Shown here: in pieces, positions 29,315-39,890 of the stretch
How the letters are laid out: each line of letters opens with the position of its first letter
Numbering within the stretch: the stretch's first letter is position 1
DNA from: Nematostella vectensis
Lineage: Eukaryota > Cnidaria > Anthozoa > Actiniaria > Edwardsiidae
Direction: 5' to 3'
Length of the DNA: 64,000 bases
NCBI RefSeq assembly: GCF_932526225.1
Contig: NC_064036.1
Location: forward strand, 7,137,519-7,201,518
Translations under genes and position numbers: made by a program
Notes under the pieces: model-generated
Database searches by the model: none
Seen by the model: the letters and a program-made list of their open reading frames with translations, nothing else
Told to the model about the DNA's origin: nothing

Positions 29315-32300
29315 TATTTGGCCAGAGATTGCTCTCGTTACTGAAGAAAAGTCTGTTATTGCTCGTCATGTGCGTGCCAACACGTTCATAATTTTCATTT
29401 TCTATAAATAAGAGAATCGTAATATAAATATTATTACGACGAAAATACTTTGTGGAAATGCTGTAACGCGATAGTTTCACGGCAATGAATATCTCTCATA
29501 AGGTGCTCAATGCAAATATCAGTGTCAGGCGCATACCCCGGATTGGCCAAGGGGGGGGGGGGGGGGGGGGGGGAAGGCTCAATGCAAATATCAGTATCAG
29601 GTGCATAACCAGGATTGGTTGGGGGGGGGGGGGGGGGGGTTGGGGTTGCGCAGTCCTAGATGTATCATATGAAAAAAAGCGCAGTATTTGAAAATTCCTT
29701 TATAAGAAATGACCTACTTTGGGGGTCGCCAAGGGGGGGGGGGGGGGGAGGGGGGCACCCCTCTGTGTACGTACCTGGGTGTTACTCACATTGGCAATTA
29801 AAATGACAACATATCATTTTCGTTTGTTGTATGGCCAAAAAACCTATAGTGAGAAAATTTATAACTCAAAATATCAATGGCACCTTTTACTTGCTTGATA
29901 ACGAATACCCCTTGACGTTTGTAGTCGTAGTACTTCACTGGACCCTGGAGGGAAAAAATCAAAGGCTTATTTATAACAACAATCACAACATTAACAACAT
30001 CAATATATCATTATCGTTGTGGCAGTAACTATGTCTTTCTCCATCACAAGTACCATCGGAACAGCAACACCATTTTCAACATCAACAACCAGTCTACAAA
30101 AACCATTATAATAACTACTGACTACAAAAACCATTCTAACGAACAGGGCCATAGCAGGTGTGGGGCACTGGTGGCATGTCCCCCTCTATCCATTATTTTA
30201 AAAAAAATACAGGAGGTGATCAATCGTGAAATCGTTCGAGCTAGTTACTGGGATTGACTGGAGACTGACTGAGAGGTTGGTAAGCCTGTGACCACTCACT
30301 ACAAAACCATTATAATTACCACTGACTACCAAAAACATTGTAATAATCACTGACTACAACTAAAAGTACTTGATGATTACTTTATCTTACCGTCAAACCT
30401 TCAAATTTGACTTTATTCAGCTGTGTCTTCAGTTCGTTAGTAATTTTCCGCATATCGGAGGCCTGTCTCACTTGATTAGTGTCTAGTGTCAGATTCTTTT
30501 GCTTCATGGCTGCAGCAGAGTTGTTTAGTGCAATACTGAGACCCCAAAATGCGTCAAAGCTATATCCACTAGTCATCAGATCCTGTAGATTGTTTATATC
30601 CCCAGGAGTTTGCATACTGATAATCTTGTTGATATATTCATCTTTGGTCTACAAAAAATAATATGAAGTCAAATAAGAATTCTGTAAAGAAATATAATAT
30701 AATTTCAAACAAATTCGCAACTGTAGCAATTCATTGATTTTTTCCCCACATATGATAAAGCAGAACATGGCTTACACGAGGACTGAGACAAAGACCTCGG
30801 GATAACGGGGACATGAAAAAGTATATTGAAAATAGAAAAATAAGAAAATAAAAAATATATATTTATTTATTTATAGGAGCGTGTTGGAATGATAAATAAC
30901 CGGAATAGAAATAAAAAACGATCACGAAAGTTCGAGTTTTCAAGGTACAATGGGACAAGGGAACAAAAAGTAGCTCGATTTCGTAGTTAGGGTTATCCGC
31001 GTTTTGAGTTCGAAGTACAATAATAAGATAACTGAAATTCGGCCTAAATTCAAGGGAAATCGAATTCAAGTTAACGGGGATTTCGAATTATGCAAGTTTG
31101 AGTTCAACTGTAACTTTCAAAAGGAATTGTGTACTAACGACATAACTGGTGATTTGATGATTATTACCATTCCAGCGTCAGTTCGAACTCCATCGTTTCT
31201 CATAAGAACTCGCTCAAAAATGAATGCGCCTTTTGCTGCCTCTTTGATCTGTTCCTTAGTGCAGGGCACAATTTGACCATTTTTCGTATCGTTATAACGC
31301 CACCACAACTCCATAGTATTAACTAAAGGATGCAGGAGCCAAACGACATCAGGGCCGTGCAATTTGAGATGGTACACCTAAAAAATAAAATATTTCTTGA
31401 TAAAACACCTCAGCAACATACGGATTTAAACGCAACAAATAGAAGTTGGCTTATCGCAACAAAAAGGCTTCCCAATGGGGAGAAATCGAAATACGCAAAA
31501 AAGTACGAATATTATATTTAGATAAAACACCTGACAGAATAACACCAGCGCTCCATAGGCGTCCATTTCCACCATGTAGATCTTTGTATCATCTTCCTAA
31601 AAAATTAAACACCCTATTGAAGAATTACTCTCTTATATGAGCCTTGTTATCAGACTGTCGTCCAATCTAAGGCATTCCAAAAATCTGAAGAACTAGTAAA
31701 ATGTCATCGGAATTGCACTTCAGTTTCCAGCCCCCCCCCCCCCCCCCCCCCCCCCACGAATACTGAGTTGACTCTTGTTAGAGCTCATTTTGCTTAATTT
31801 CTTACTGTTCGATTATTGATTTAAACTATACAGTCACTTGTTATTTTTCTATAGGGTGTAGTGCACTCATCAGAATGTGTCTCTTAAAGAATGTTAACTA
31901 GCCAGCAACTCCATTGTTGTTGTATACACTTGAAAATACAATGGCTTATTTACAACTAAACTTTAAAATTACCATCCCACGAGTTATGACTGATACCTGG
32001 TTGACAATTAGATTAAACTATCTTAGGTATACTATATCGATTGAAGTGGATGCTTTGTATACCTTTAAAACTGTCAACTTGTTCTTTATAAATTTCCTTG
32101 ATGCATCTACGTCTATCGAGGTGGGATCGATGCCAAAAGTCCCAGAAATTTCGATGCTGTTATTTCGCAGCTGACGCGTTAGCTCGTCAACAAACTGTCA
32201 ATAATAAAAATAATATTATTATTATTATTATTATAATCCACCAACAGAGGTATATCACACATCCTGCATTCTCATTGGCTGAGCTACTAATGGTCTATTA

Positions 32301-34203
32301 GTAATAGACTATGAGTAGGGAAATACTTGGGAAAATGACGGCTGAATTGCGATTTGCCAAAGCGCACATGCGCAAACCGAAGAAGTTATTCCAGTTTGTC
32401 TCCCTGGGTTCGCGAGATCTAAAGAAATTTATTGAATTGGTTGTTAATGTTTATGAGAGTTGTCAATGCGGCACTTACCGCTGTGAAGAACCCGCCATGA
32501 CCACGGAAGTTGTACAATATGGCCGTCCTTTTCCAATTGAAGTGCTTCATAAAGGCAACTTTAGCCTCTATGACGCCATTCATATCTGGACTGGATTCCA
32601 TCACGTTCGACTTGTGTGACACATAGATCCTTGAGCTGAACGGTACCTGAGTCATGAAAACAAACGGTCATCATGCGCTTTGGAGAGCTGTGTTGGGAGG
32701 TCAAGGAAACTTCCCTAAAGTGTACTTATTTTGTATTATAATTTAACAAATCTAGAATAAATAACAATTAACGAAAACTGTGAGATTTTAAAAAGATGTT
32801 CTAGAGTGTAAATGTTCATGAGGATGACTTTGATACAATAATAGCCATACATGCGTATCAAGAAAGAAAGATTAAACACCTAGCTAAACATTAAATTTTG
32901 TATCAGTCAAGTAAGTGAATTATATATTTGATTCCGCTTAAATCTACAAAAGGCCAGTAATAAGCGTATCAATCATCATCATCATATCATCATCATCAAC
33001 ATGAAAAGGGTAGGGTGGTGCTCCCTCAAAAATCACTTTTGTGCTAATATTGCAAAATAATTTTTGAGCGAGCGATCTGTAAGGATTAAAATAAGACAGA
33101 TTTGTTGAGTATACGGCCAAAGGAATTCAGAGCGTGCGAAGTGTTCGGTATTACAAAATGACAGCATATTTACCAAGAGAGTTTCAAAGACATCAAGAGC
33201 ATCGGCCGTGGGCTCAGTCATTTCGGCTAAAGCAGGTCCAAGTACAGCAATGGCCCGTGGCTTGTTCTGCATTGACCTATATGCCCCGAATATCGATAAC
33301 GATGCTCGTTTCTGTAACAAAGAGGGCTACGTCAATGATGATCTGTTTGCCAGCCTGTTGACTGTACCGTAATTGCTAGAATAAGCGCGAGTCCAAGGCG
33401 AGAGCTTATTTCAAAATCCTTTCCATCTCTAGATAAAAAGTGCTTTTTAATTTGTGGATACTCACAGCGTAGGAATAAAGAGGGCTATTTTTTTTTTGCC
33501 AAGAGGGCTTTCATGGAGCATGAGTATAGGGCCCGGAAAAGAGAAAGGGTTAAAACTTCATTCTCGATTTTTTATACACATATTTCAAGTTTTCAGTTTG
33601 ACAAATGGGTAAATCGCAACCCGCAGTGCTTTATGGGTATCAAGTCAATAAGCAAATAAGCGTAAATAAAATGCAAATCCAGGTTTCAAAAGCTGCAGAA
33701 TTCTTGTTTATATTCTTATGAACATTCACATAGCTTTTATATACAAGGAGTCAGCCGTTTATGCGCTTCCCATGAACCAGCGCGGGTTACGACACATGGG
33801 TTCTCGAGTGGAACCTTATTTGAAATAGGTGTAACGGCGTAAAGACAGAACTTTGTTAGTAGCTGTATTGAAGGTCCCCCGAACAAACAAAACGAGGTAG
33901 CACGAAATTGCCTATTTGTCGATTTTTAAGCGAAGGTACAAAATAATATGTTATAAAGAATTACTAACGAGCTCCCTTTAGTGCAAAAGTGAATAAAACT
34001 TACGTAAGTCTCTAAAAACATCAGCTGGATATCATAGTTGTCCGTAAGAGTTTTAAACTCTGTTCTGTTGTAGATGAGTTCCCGTACTAAGTTTAACGAG
34101 CGCACGAAACCAAACTTGTCTTTGTATTCTTTGTTATCCATCTGGTACACAAGGCAGCCAATCACAAGCCGGATCTTTGCTGGTTTATCCAAGGGAGCCA
34201 TAC
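29315..34203 (-). CDS. GABA-B-type receptor: second Venus-flytrap ectodomain cassette (VFT2)
   Basis: Nine exons: 34004-34203, 33174-33311, 32479-32646, 32063-32194, 31531-31596, 31168-31377, 30391-30648, 29884-29944 and 29315-29401. Total is 1320 bases, exactly 440 codons, phase 1 at both ends. It encodes a full periplasmic-binding-protein fold: KIRLVIGCLVYQM at the start, AIAVLGPALAEMTEP, then WKRTAILYNF, YGALVLFCQVYHLKL and NDGVRTDAGM, ending LFFSNESNLWPN before the TM1 exon. Conserved GABA-B-family cysteines (LFCQ, VPCTKEQ) are present. Exon lengths match the upstream cassette one for one (138, 132, 66, 61 and 87 identical). The first exon begins just after an acceptor (TTTCAG at 34204-34209) and has no signal peptide, so it probably needs an upstream exon. 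It may be spliced after VFT1 or skipped; an unseen leader exon is the alternative. Confidence 0.85.
29526..29778. mobile_element. Poly-G TIR element, copy B (possibly two nested copies)
   Basis: Starts CAGGCGCATACCCCGGATTGG, contains G runs of about 20-23 at 29551, 29619 and 29731, and ends CTGTGTACGTACCTGGG. The segment CTCAATGCAAATATCAGT repeats at 29508 and 29578, suggesting a tandem duplication at the insertion. It lies between VFT2 exons 8 and 9. Confidence 0.55.
30095..30365. repeat. Diverged ACTGACTAC repeats
   Basis: Segments like CACTGACTACAAAAACCATT recur at about 30115, 30295, 30325 and 30350 with loose spacing. It lies in the intron after VFT2 exon 7 (minus sense). No function was seen. 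Confidence 0.5.
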
Positions 34204-34735
34204 CTGAAAGGATTATTGACATAATTAAGGGCGCGACCATTTAACTTTTAAGTGTGTGTGTGTGTCAGGGGGGGGGGGGGGGGGGGGGGGTGGTGGCTTT
34301 TTCAGTTGATAGGATTTTTTCTGGCCTTTTTTTTTTTGAGCCAACAATTCAGGAATCTTTTTTGACCCGGAGGGCATGCATGTTTTTCCCACCACCACTC
34401 TTAATGTCCAGCCTACCCTTAGTAGGAAAAACATGGAAATTCGCAATTCGAGATAGATAATGAAAACACGATTTCTTACAATAGCCTTCGGTTCCTTGTA
34501 TTCCGGAATGATTTTCAAAACACAAATAACGTGAGGCCGAAATGCATATTCCCAGATTTTGGCTTTTTATGATATGTTTTCCTTGATCACCCTTGCGCTA
34601 TGTATGGGCTCAGGGGCGAAAAGCTAAAATTTCAATGACACTTTACAAAATGGGCTTATTTAAAGCGTCACGTCATGTTTTTCCGTCATGTCAGTAGGAT
34701 ATATAAGTCGTGAGTGGTAAGTGTCATAAGCGGTC

Positions 34736-35023
34736 CAGTGGCCGTACCCAGGATTTTCCCAGGAATCTCTGATAAAAATCTTACCAACCAAGAAAAAACA
34801 AAAAGGGCTTTTTTGTCTTTGCAGTATCTCCACGGGACTTTTATTTTCGGATTTGGCTACAAAAAAGTCTGACTTATGGATTGATGACATATCGGAGTGA
34901 CCTGGCTTATACTTTATAGTTTTGTCTACAAATAGCACATCTATTGACAACCAAAAGTGGACTTTCGGCCGTTCTGGGGGGGGGGGGGGTGCATTCGCAC
35001 CCCCCGCCCTGGGTACGGGCCTG
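34736..35023. mobile_element. Poly-G TIR element, copy C, in the intron joining the two VFT cassettes
   Basis: The left end is CAGTGGCCGTACCCAGGATT and the right end CCCTGGGTACGGGCCTG, inverted over about 15 bases (GGCCGTACCCAGG). It has an internal run of about 13 G at 34977 and shares GTACCCAGGATT with the other copies. It lies between 34204 and 35296, the intron that would be removed to join VFT1 to VFT2. Confidence 0.6.
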
Positions 35024-35296
35024 CGGTCCGTCGATATCTCCCAGAACTGGTTAGTGAAGTACGATAAAATATGGACCCTCTCAATCAACGTCCTTATTCG
35101 ATATGTCAGTCTCCAATAAAATATATATATAATCCTCTGTGAAACAACCCCAAGCTGAATCGACTGAGGTTTGTTTCGAATTTGGCTTGTTATGGGAACC
35201 CTTTTTTCACTACACAGAATTGCACAGCACACAAACAAAACAATAATAAAAGGTATCTCTAATACCGGAGGCTAATAACGGTGAACTTAACGTTAC

Positions 35297-38200
35297 CATT
35301 CGCCCATAGTAAGTTCGTGTTGTTGAAAAACTCCAAATTTTCACTCATGTGGATACCGACATTCACCAGTTTCCTTCCACCTTCTAAAAATAAAGAGACA
35401 ATGAATGAGTTGGCGTCAATAGAGGAGCTGAACCAAGAAACAGGATTTACACAGATGAGCTTAGAAGTGAAAAGAAGTATCTTGGGCACTTACATGGCAA
35501 CCCGACGGAAAAAGAAAAATAGGAAGACCTAAGACAACTTGGAGGCGGTCGGTGGAAAAGGAGAGAACAGAGGCAGGATGGAACTCTTGGGAGGAGGCAA
35601 GGGTGGTAGCTCGTGATAGGCGCAAATGGAGGAGAAGTATAAAGGCCTTATGCGCAACTGAGCGCAAAGAGGATAGGTGAGGTGAATGAGTTGGCGTAAT
35701 AAATACAACAAGGCCTTCATTACACCATGAAACAATAGAAATCAAAAGTCAAAAGATTGAGTCTTACCCTGGAACTGTTTGATCGCGATAATGCCATTCC
35801 TCTGGTTGTCTGTAAAAGACACCGGACCCTGAAGAAAATAATGTGACGTCACACAAGAATTTGCCTGAAAAAACTTAAAGAACATTTGGCTCAAGAAAAT
35901 AGCAGACAATGAATAAGTGATGTAACACACGAAGTCGACAGAGTCGGCTTAGAAGAAGCGACTGTCACGCAAGAAGCTCCCGACAAGAAATAAGTGATGT
36001 CAATAGAAAGACGCCAGAGTTGGCAAAGAACACGTGACTGTAACGCAAGGAGTTCTGAGACAGCTAGCTATAAAGGACACTAGACATACCGTCAGGCCTT
36101 GGAATGACACGTTGTTCAGTTGTTGGATGATATTGCTGGTGAGGATGGTCATGTTGGCGGTGGTTGTGTCCAGGTTGACGCCACGCTGGTGGAGTTGGTC
36201 CAGCGCGGTTACGATTGCCCAGAATGCGTCGAAGCCGTAAGCGCTTGTCTGCAGCTTGCTGGCTGATGTACCCTCTCCTGCCTTGGCCATCTGGACAAGT
36301 TTGGCTGGGTAGTCGGTAGCGTACTACAGGGGCCATTAAATACAAATCGTATCGTTAGCGCAAATACAAAGGAGTACATGATATTCAACACCTGCATTGA
36401 AAAGATTATCATCAACAGAAATAATCATGAGCATAACACCATCATCGTAGTCTTCATCATCATGATGATCACTATCGACTTCTTTATCTCATCATTATCA
36501 TCATCTTATCATTATTAACAGTCTGACAGCAGTTTTCTGGCTTGCAACAACAACAACAAACGACAACAATAGCGCCAGCTTTGAAATACAAAAATCAACA
36601 ACAAACCGCCTTACCAGGCCTGAAACAGTACGAATGTTATCCCTCCTTATTATTTGCTTGTCGAAAACGAACGCTCCATTTGCCGCCGTGCGAATCGCTT
36701 CACTTGGGCAAGAAACAAGTTGACCATGCTCGGTCGAGTTGTACCACGTTAGCCAGTCATCCACGCTCCCGGCTAACGGGTTGAGCAACCAGACGTTATT
36801 GGCTTGGTGTAAGTTTAGTTTGTAGATCTTAGAAACAGAGACAAAAAGTCATCAGTTGTTTTATTTATTCTTTTTTTTTAGCTAAGGAAGTGGGCCAGTT
36901 CTTTTAAGGGGAGTGGTGGGCGAAGACGAATCACTCAAAAGTTTGTGAATTCTGTTAAGTAACAAGCTTACCTCACAAAATAAGACCAGTGCCCCAAAGG
37001 AATCAACTTCTGCCAGGAAAATCTTAGTATTTTCCACCTGCAAACAAAACATAGGCAATAACATCGAGACAAGATCAGATTAGCGAAGCACAAGATTGTT
37101 GAATACGTCATTAAGAGCTTCTCACCATTAGAGATATAAGTTTCTCACGGATAAACGTCTTGGCGGATTGGAGGTCAGGGTTAGAAGGATCTATGCCGAC
37201 TTCTCCAGTTGTTGTTATACCGTGGTTTCTCAAGCTCGTCAATAGATAATCTTTGAACTGAACAACACAAAGAAACCATGTCATTGGGATGAGCTGGTGT
37301 AAGCATGGACATCATATATTGATGAGCACGAATGATGAAAAAATAAAAGGACATTAATGGTTTAGCTAGAAGCTTTGATATAATCACAATAATGATAAGG
37401 ACAAGTTATGCTAAAAGAGGTAATTTTAAGACCAACTACCTTTTTTATACAGCAGTAAAATTTAGAAAACCAATCTTTAAAAAGGCGACAAACTTTTTTT
37501 ACTCAAATGTCAAAGAGGCCACCGCTTCCATCCCTTTCAATCGGCAATTAAGATATTTTCAATTGAAACCTACATAAATTAAACATAAGGACAAAAACCC
37601 GCTGCCGTTCAAACATAAACAATAACTGACTGTTGGAAATACTTTAATACAAGACTCAAAGATAAAAAGGTGCCAGGACTTACGAGCGTAAAGAAGCCAT
37701 CTACGCGCCTGTAGTCGTACAGGATACCGACACGTGACCAAGAAAATCTGCTGATGAATGACACCTTCGCCTCGATGACCGCGCTCATAGAGGGACTTGC
37801 ACTAATCACATGACCTTTTCCTTCTGTCGCGAACAAGGTGAAGGAGAATGGGGCCTATTAGAGTAGACAAGGGAATGTTTATAATAAAGATGAATGAGAA
37901 TGTGGCCTTTCACTTTCCTTTTAGTACAAAGAGCATGTGTGTTAGTAGAATGTTAATAAAAATGAATGTGAATGGGGCCTATTAGAGTAGACAAGGGAAT
38001 GTTGATAAAGATGAATGAGAATGGGGCCTATTAGAGTAAACAAGGGAATGTTAATAGAGATGAATGAGAATTGGACCTATTAGAGTAAACAAGGGAATGT
38101 TAATAAAGATGAATGAGAATGGGGAATTAACTTTGTGAGGTAATTCCTCATACATTTGCTGTGGTTCTCTTGAATGCTTGAGCCCCCAATCGTCCAAGGG

Positions 38201-39191
38201 CAAACCAATACTAATTGAGGAGTTGGTAGAGTTTGAACGGCCATTCCCCCTCTCCCTCGCCCGCTGATAAGGCAAAGCAACACTTATTGAGGGTTGGGAG
38301 TAAAGTTTGAACCACCGCCCTCCTATCCTAAGGCAAACTAACACTTTTGAAGTGTTCAACCAATCGCCTGAAAGGGCGATTAATACAAGTATTAGCAAAT
38401 AAGTACACACCAGTAACGTTCTATGAGATTCCAAAGCTTCTGCGACAGATTTTGTGGACTCTGGGACAGCAGGGCCAAGGACTACGACTGGCCTAGGCTC
38501 AGTGCGAGCTATCTCTCCGGCTACGTAGATAGCACTGCTTACTTTAGTCTAGAAACATCATAAAATGCTTAGAGAGGCATAAAGGCGATGACTAAGCCCC
38601 CCTTAGATAAGCAGGTGCCTGCTTTGGGGACAAAGGAAAAATAGGTAAAAAAAAAAAACAAGGGGAAATTAGAAATAATCAGTCTGGATCAGAAAACGAG
38701 TGAATTTTCTAATCGCCCCAAAATCAGACGCTTGCCATATCAACAAAAAATTGCCATTTTGAAGGAAAGGGTAGTTAGAATACGCATAAATATCGAATGA
38801 GGCTTTGCTGAAGGGAACGATAAAAATCAATTCGCAAACGATCAACGCAAGAAAAAGATAATATCAAAGCAGAGTAGCAAAATGGCAGTTTAATAAAAGT
38901 GGACGTTTTCGGGCGCCAGAATAATATATCAAAATTAAATAAAATGTTCTTACTCACCGGTAAGTCATTAATTTGCAAGTGGATCGAGAAGTTACCAGTG
39001 AGTTGCGAGAATTGCGTGTTGTTGCGTACTAGTTGCCTCGCAAGTTGCAGCGATCGCCTGAAGCCATCTTCGTCATTTTCTCCCACATTAACCAGACAAC
39101 TTATGGTGATGTTCGGTAGAGTCTTTACCGCTACCACCAAGCACACGATACAAACCAAGAACACGGCGAGATCCACGGGCCTCGACATCAT
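35297..39191 (-). CDS. GABA-B-type receptor: signal peptide and first Venus-flytrap ectodomain (VFT1)
   Basis: Nine exons: 38958-39191, 38411-38548, 37684-37854, 37126-37257, 36972-37037, 36615-36827, 36090-36323, 35768-35828 and 35297-35383 (445 codons plus one base). The ATG at 39191 (MMSRPVDLAVFLVCIVCLVV) gives a signal peptide in the same exon as the start of the fold (ITISCLVNVGENDEDGF). Family landmarks: VVVLGPAVPE, WSRVGILYDY, FGALVLFCEIYKLNL, NNVWLLNP, VSCPSEAI and GFDAFWAIVTAL, ending FFNNTNLLWAN. Exit is phase 1, so it can splice either to the TM1 exon at 28991 (839 aa in total, normal GABA-B size) or to VFT2 at 34203 (1279 aa). There is no 7TM block between 35297 and 34204, so VFT1 cannot make a conventional receptor without skipping or including VFT2. 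The gene was treated as one locus for that reason. Confidence 0.88.
35402..35700 (+). mobile_element. 5'-truncated LINE 3' fragment with target-site duplication
   Basis: The plus strand reads WALTWQPDGKRKIGRPKTTW (35497-35556) and continues through WEEARVVARDRRKWR to a stop at 35677, the typical C-terminus of LINE reverse-transcriptase polyproteins. Flanking copies of GAATGAGTTGGCGT at about 35403 and 35684 (followed by CAATA and AATA) look like a target-site duplication. It inserted antisense into the intron between VFT1 exons 8 and 9. Confidence 0.75.
35905..36065. repeat. About 80-bp tandem duplication
   Basis: Two diverged copies start AATAAGTGATGT (about 35911 and 35989) and share CGCAAG(A/G)AG near their ends. 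They lie in the intron beside VFT1 exon 7. Confidence 0.6.
37846..38125. repeat. 49-bp tandem repeat made of copies of the VFT1 exon 3 acceptor
   Basis: The true junction (minus) is TACTCTAATAG|GCCCCATTCTC at 37855/37854. In the intron upstream the module recurs near 37969, 38017 and 38066 at 49-base spacing, with partial copies near 37898 and 38115. Two copies keep CTCTAATAG|GCCCCATTC exactly and one reads AATAG|GTCCAATTC. The first 18 exonic bases match the repeat consensus except at two positions. Confidence 0.85.
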
Positions 39192-39598
39192 CCAACGCAC
39201 ATAAGAAACAGCGATCTAGATCGGGATGTCAGGAATCTAGAATTCTAAACCAGGATCTACTTCAGCCGAATGCTAGATCTCTTTGTCCATGAACCTGAAT
39301 TGAGGAACTGGTTTATCCAGTTGCCTAGATAAATAATGATCACCCCAGAGCTGGATCTAGCTGCTCGAAGGAAGTCGAATAACGGAGCTTAGAAGCTTTG
39401 GTATAGAATCTGGATCGGTAAGAAGTTTCAACGAAAAGGCTGGTATGGTATCAGGCTTGATATGTCAGGGAACGTCTTTTATGTTGTCTTCTTGATAATG
39501 AATCTGAAACACGAATAAAGCACATGAGAAAGAATATCAACAAACGCCAAGCATTATCGTAGTATCAAGTGTATAAGCAGCAAACTAAGAGTGCATGC
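39192..39598. promoter_or_regulatory. Presumed 5' flank of the receptor gene
   Basis: Upstream (minus sense) of the ATG at 39191. Unusually rich in GATCTAGATC-type words (about 39212, 39255 and 39353). No TATA box or known site was assigned; promoter status is inferred from position only. Confidence 0.3.
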
Positions 39599-39890
39599 AA
39601 CACTACACACGAAATCTATTTCTATAGACCGTTTTCACGATGTTGCGCGTGCATCCAAAATGCCACAGACTGGCGGGCCACAGCTGATCTGAATGTCGTA
39701 CAAAGTGGAGTTTACAGACAAAGCTATAGAAAATGCTGCCAGAGTGCATCTTTCGCGGAGTTTTGGAGTAAAATTTACCTTTGTCCGCTTTTGGATCAGC
39801 TGTGGCCGACCAGTCTGTGGCATTTTGGATGCGCGCGCAACATCGTGAAACGGGCTATAGAAATAGGTTTCGTGTGTAGTGTCTATTGTT
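39599..39890. mobile_element. Foldback MITE, about 90-bp arms
   Basis: The left arm runs ACACTACACACGAAATCTAT through CACGATGTTGCGCG to CCACAGACTGGCGGGCCAC. The right arm is its complement with a few mismatches, ending TTTCGTGTGTAGTGT. The loop is about 100 bases. It lies just upstream of the receptor gene. Confidence 0.85.

Noticed and set aside
34204-34518. Leader exon for VFT2 (MFFLLRVGWT frame)
   Set aside because: No donor with the needed phase 1 and poor signal-peptide character; kept only as an alternative to be tested.
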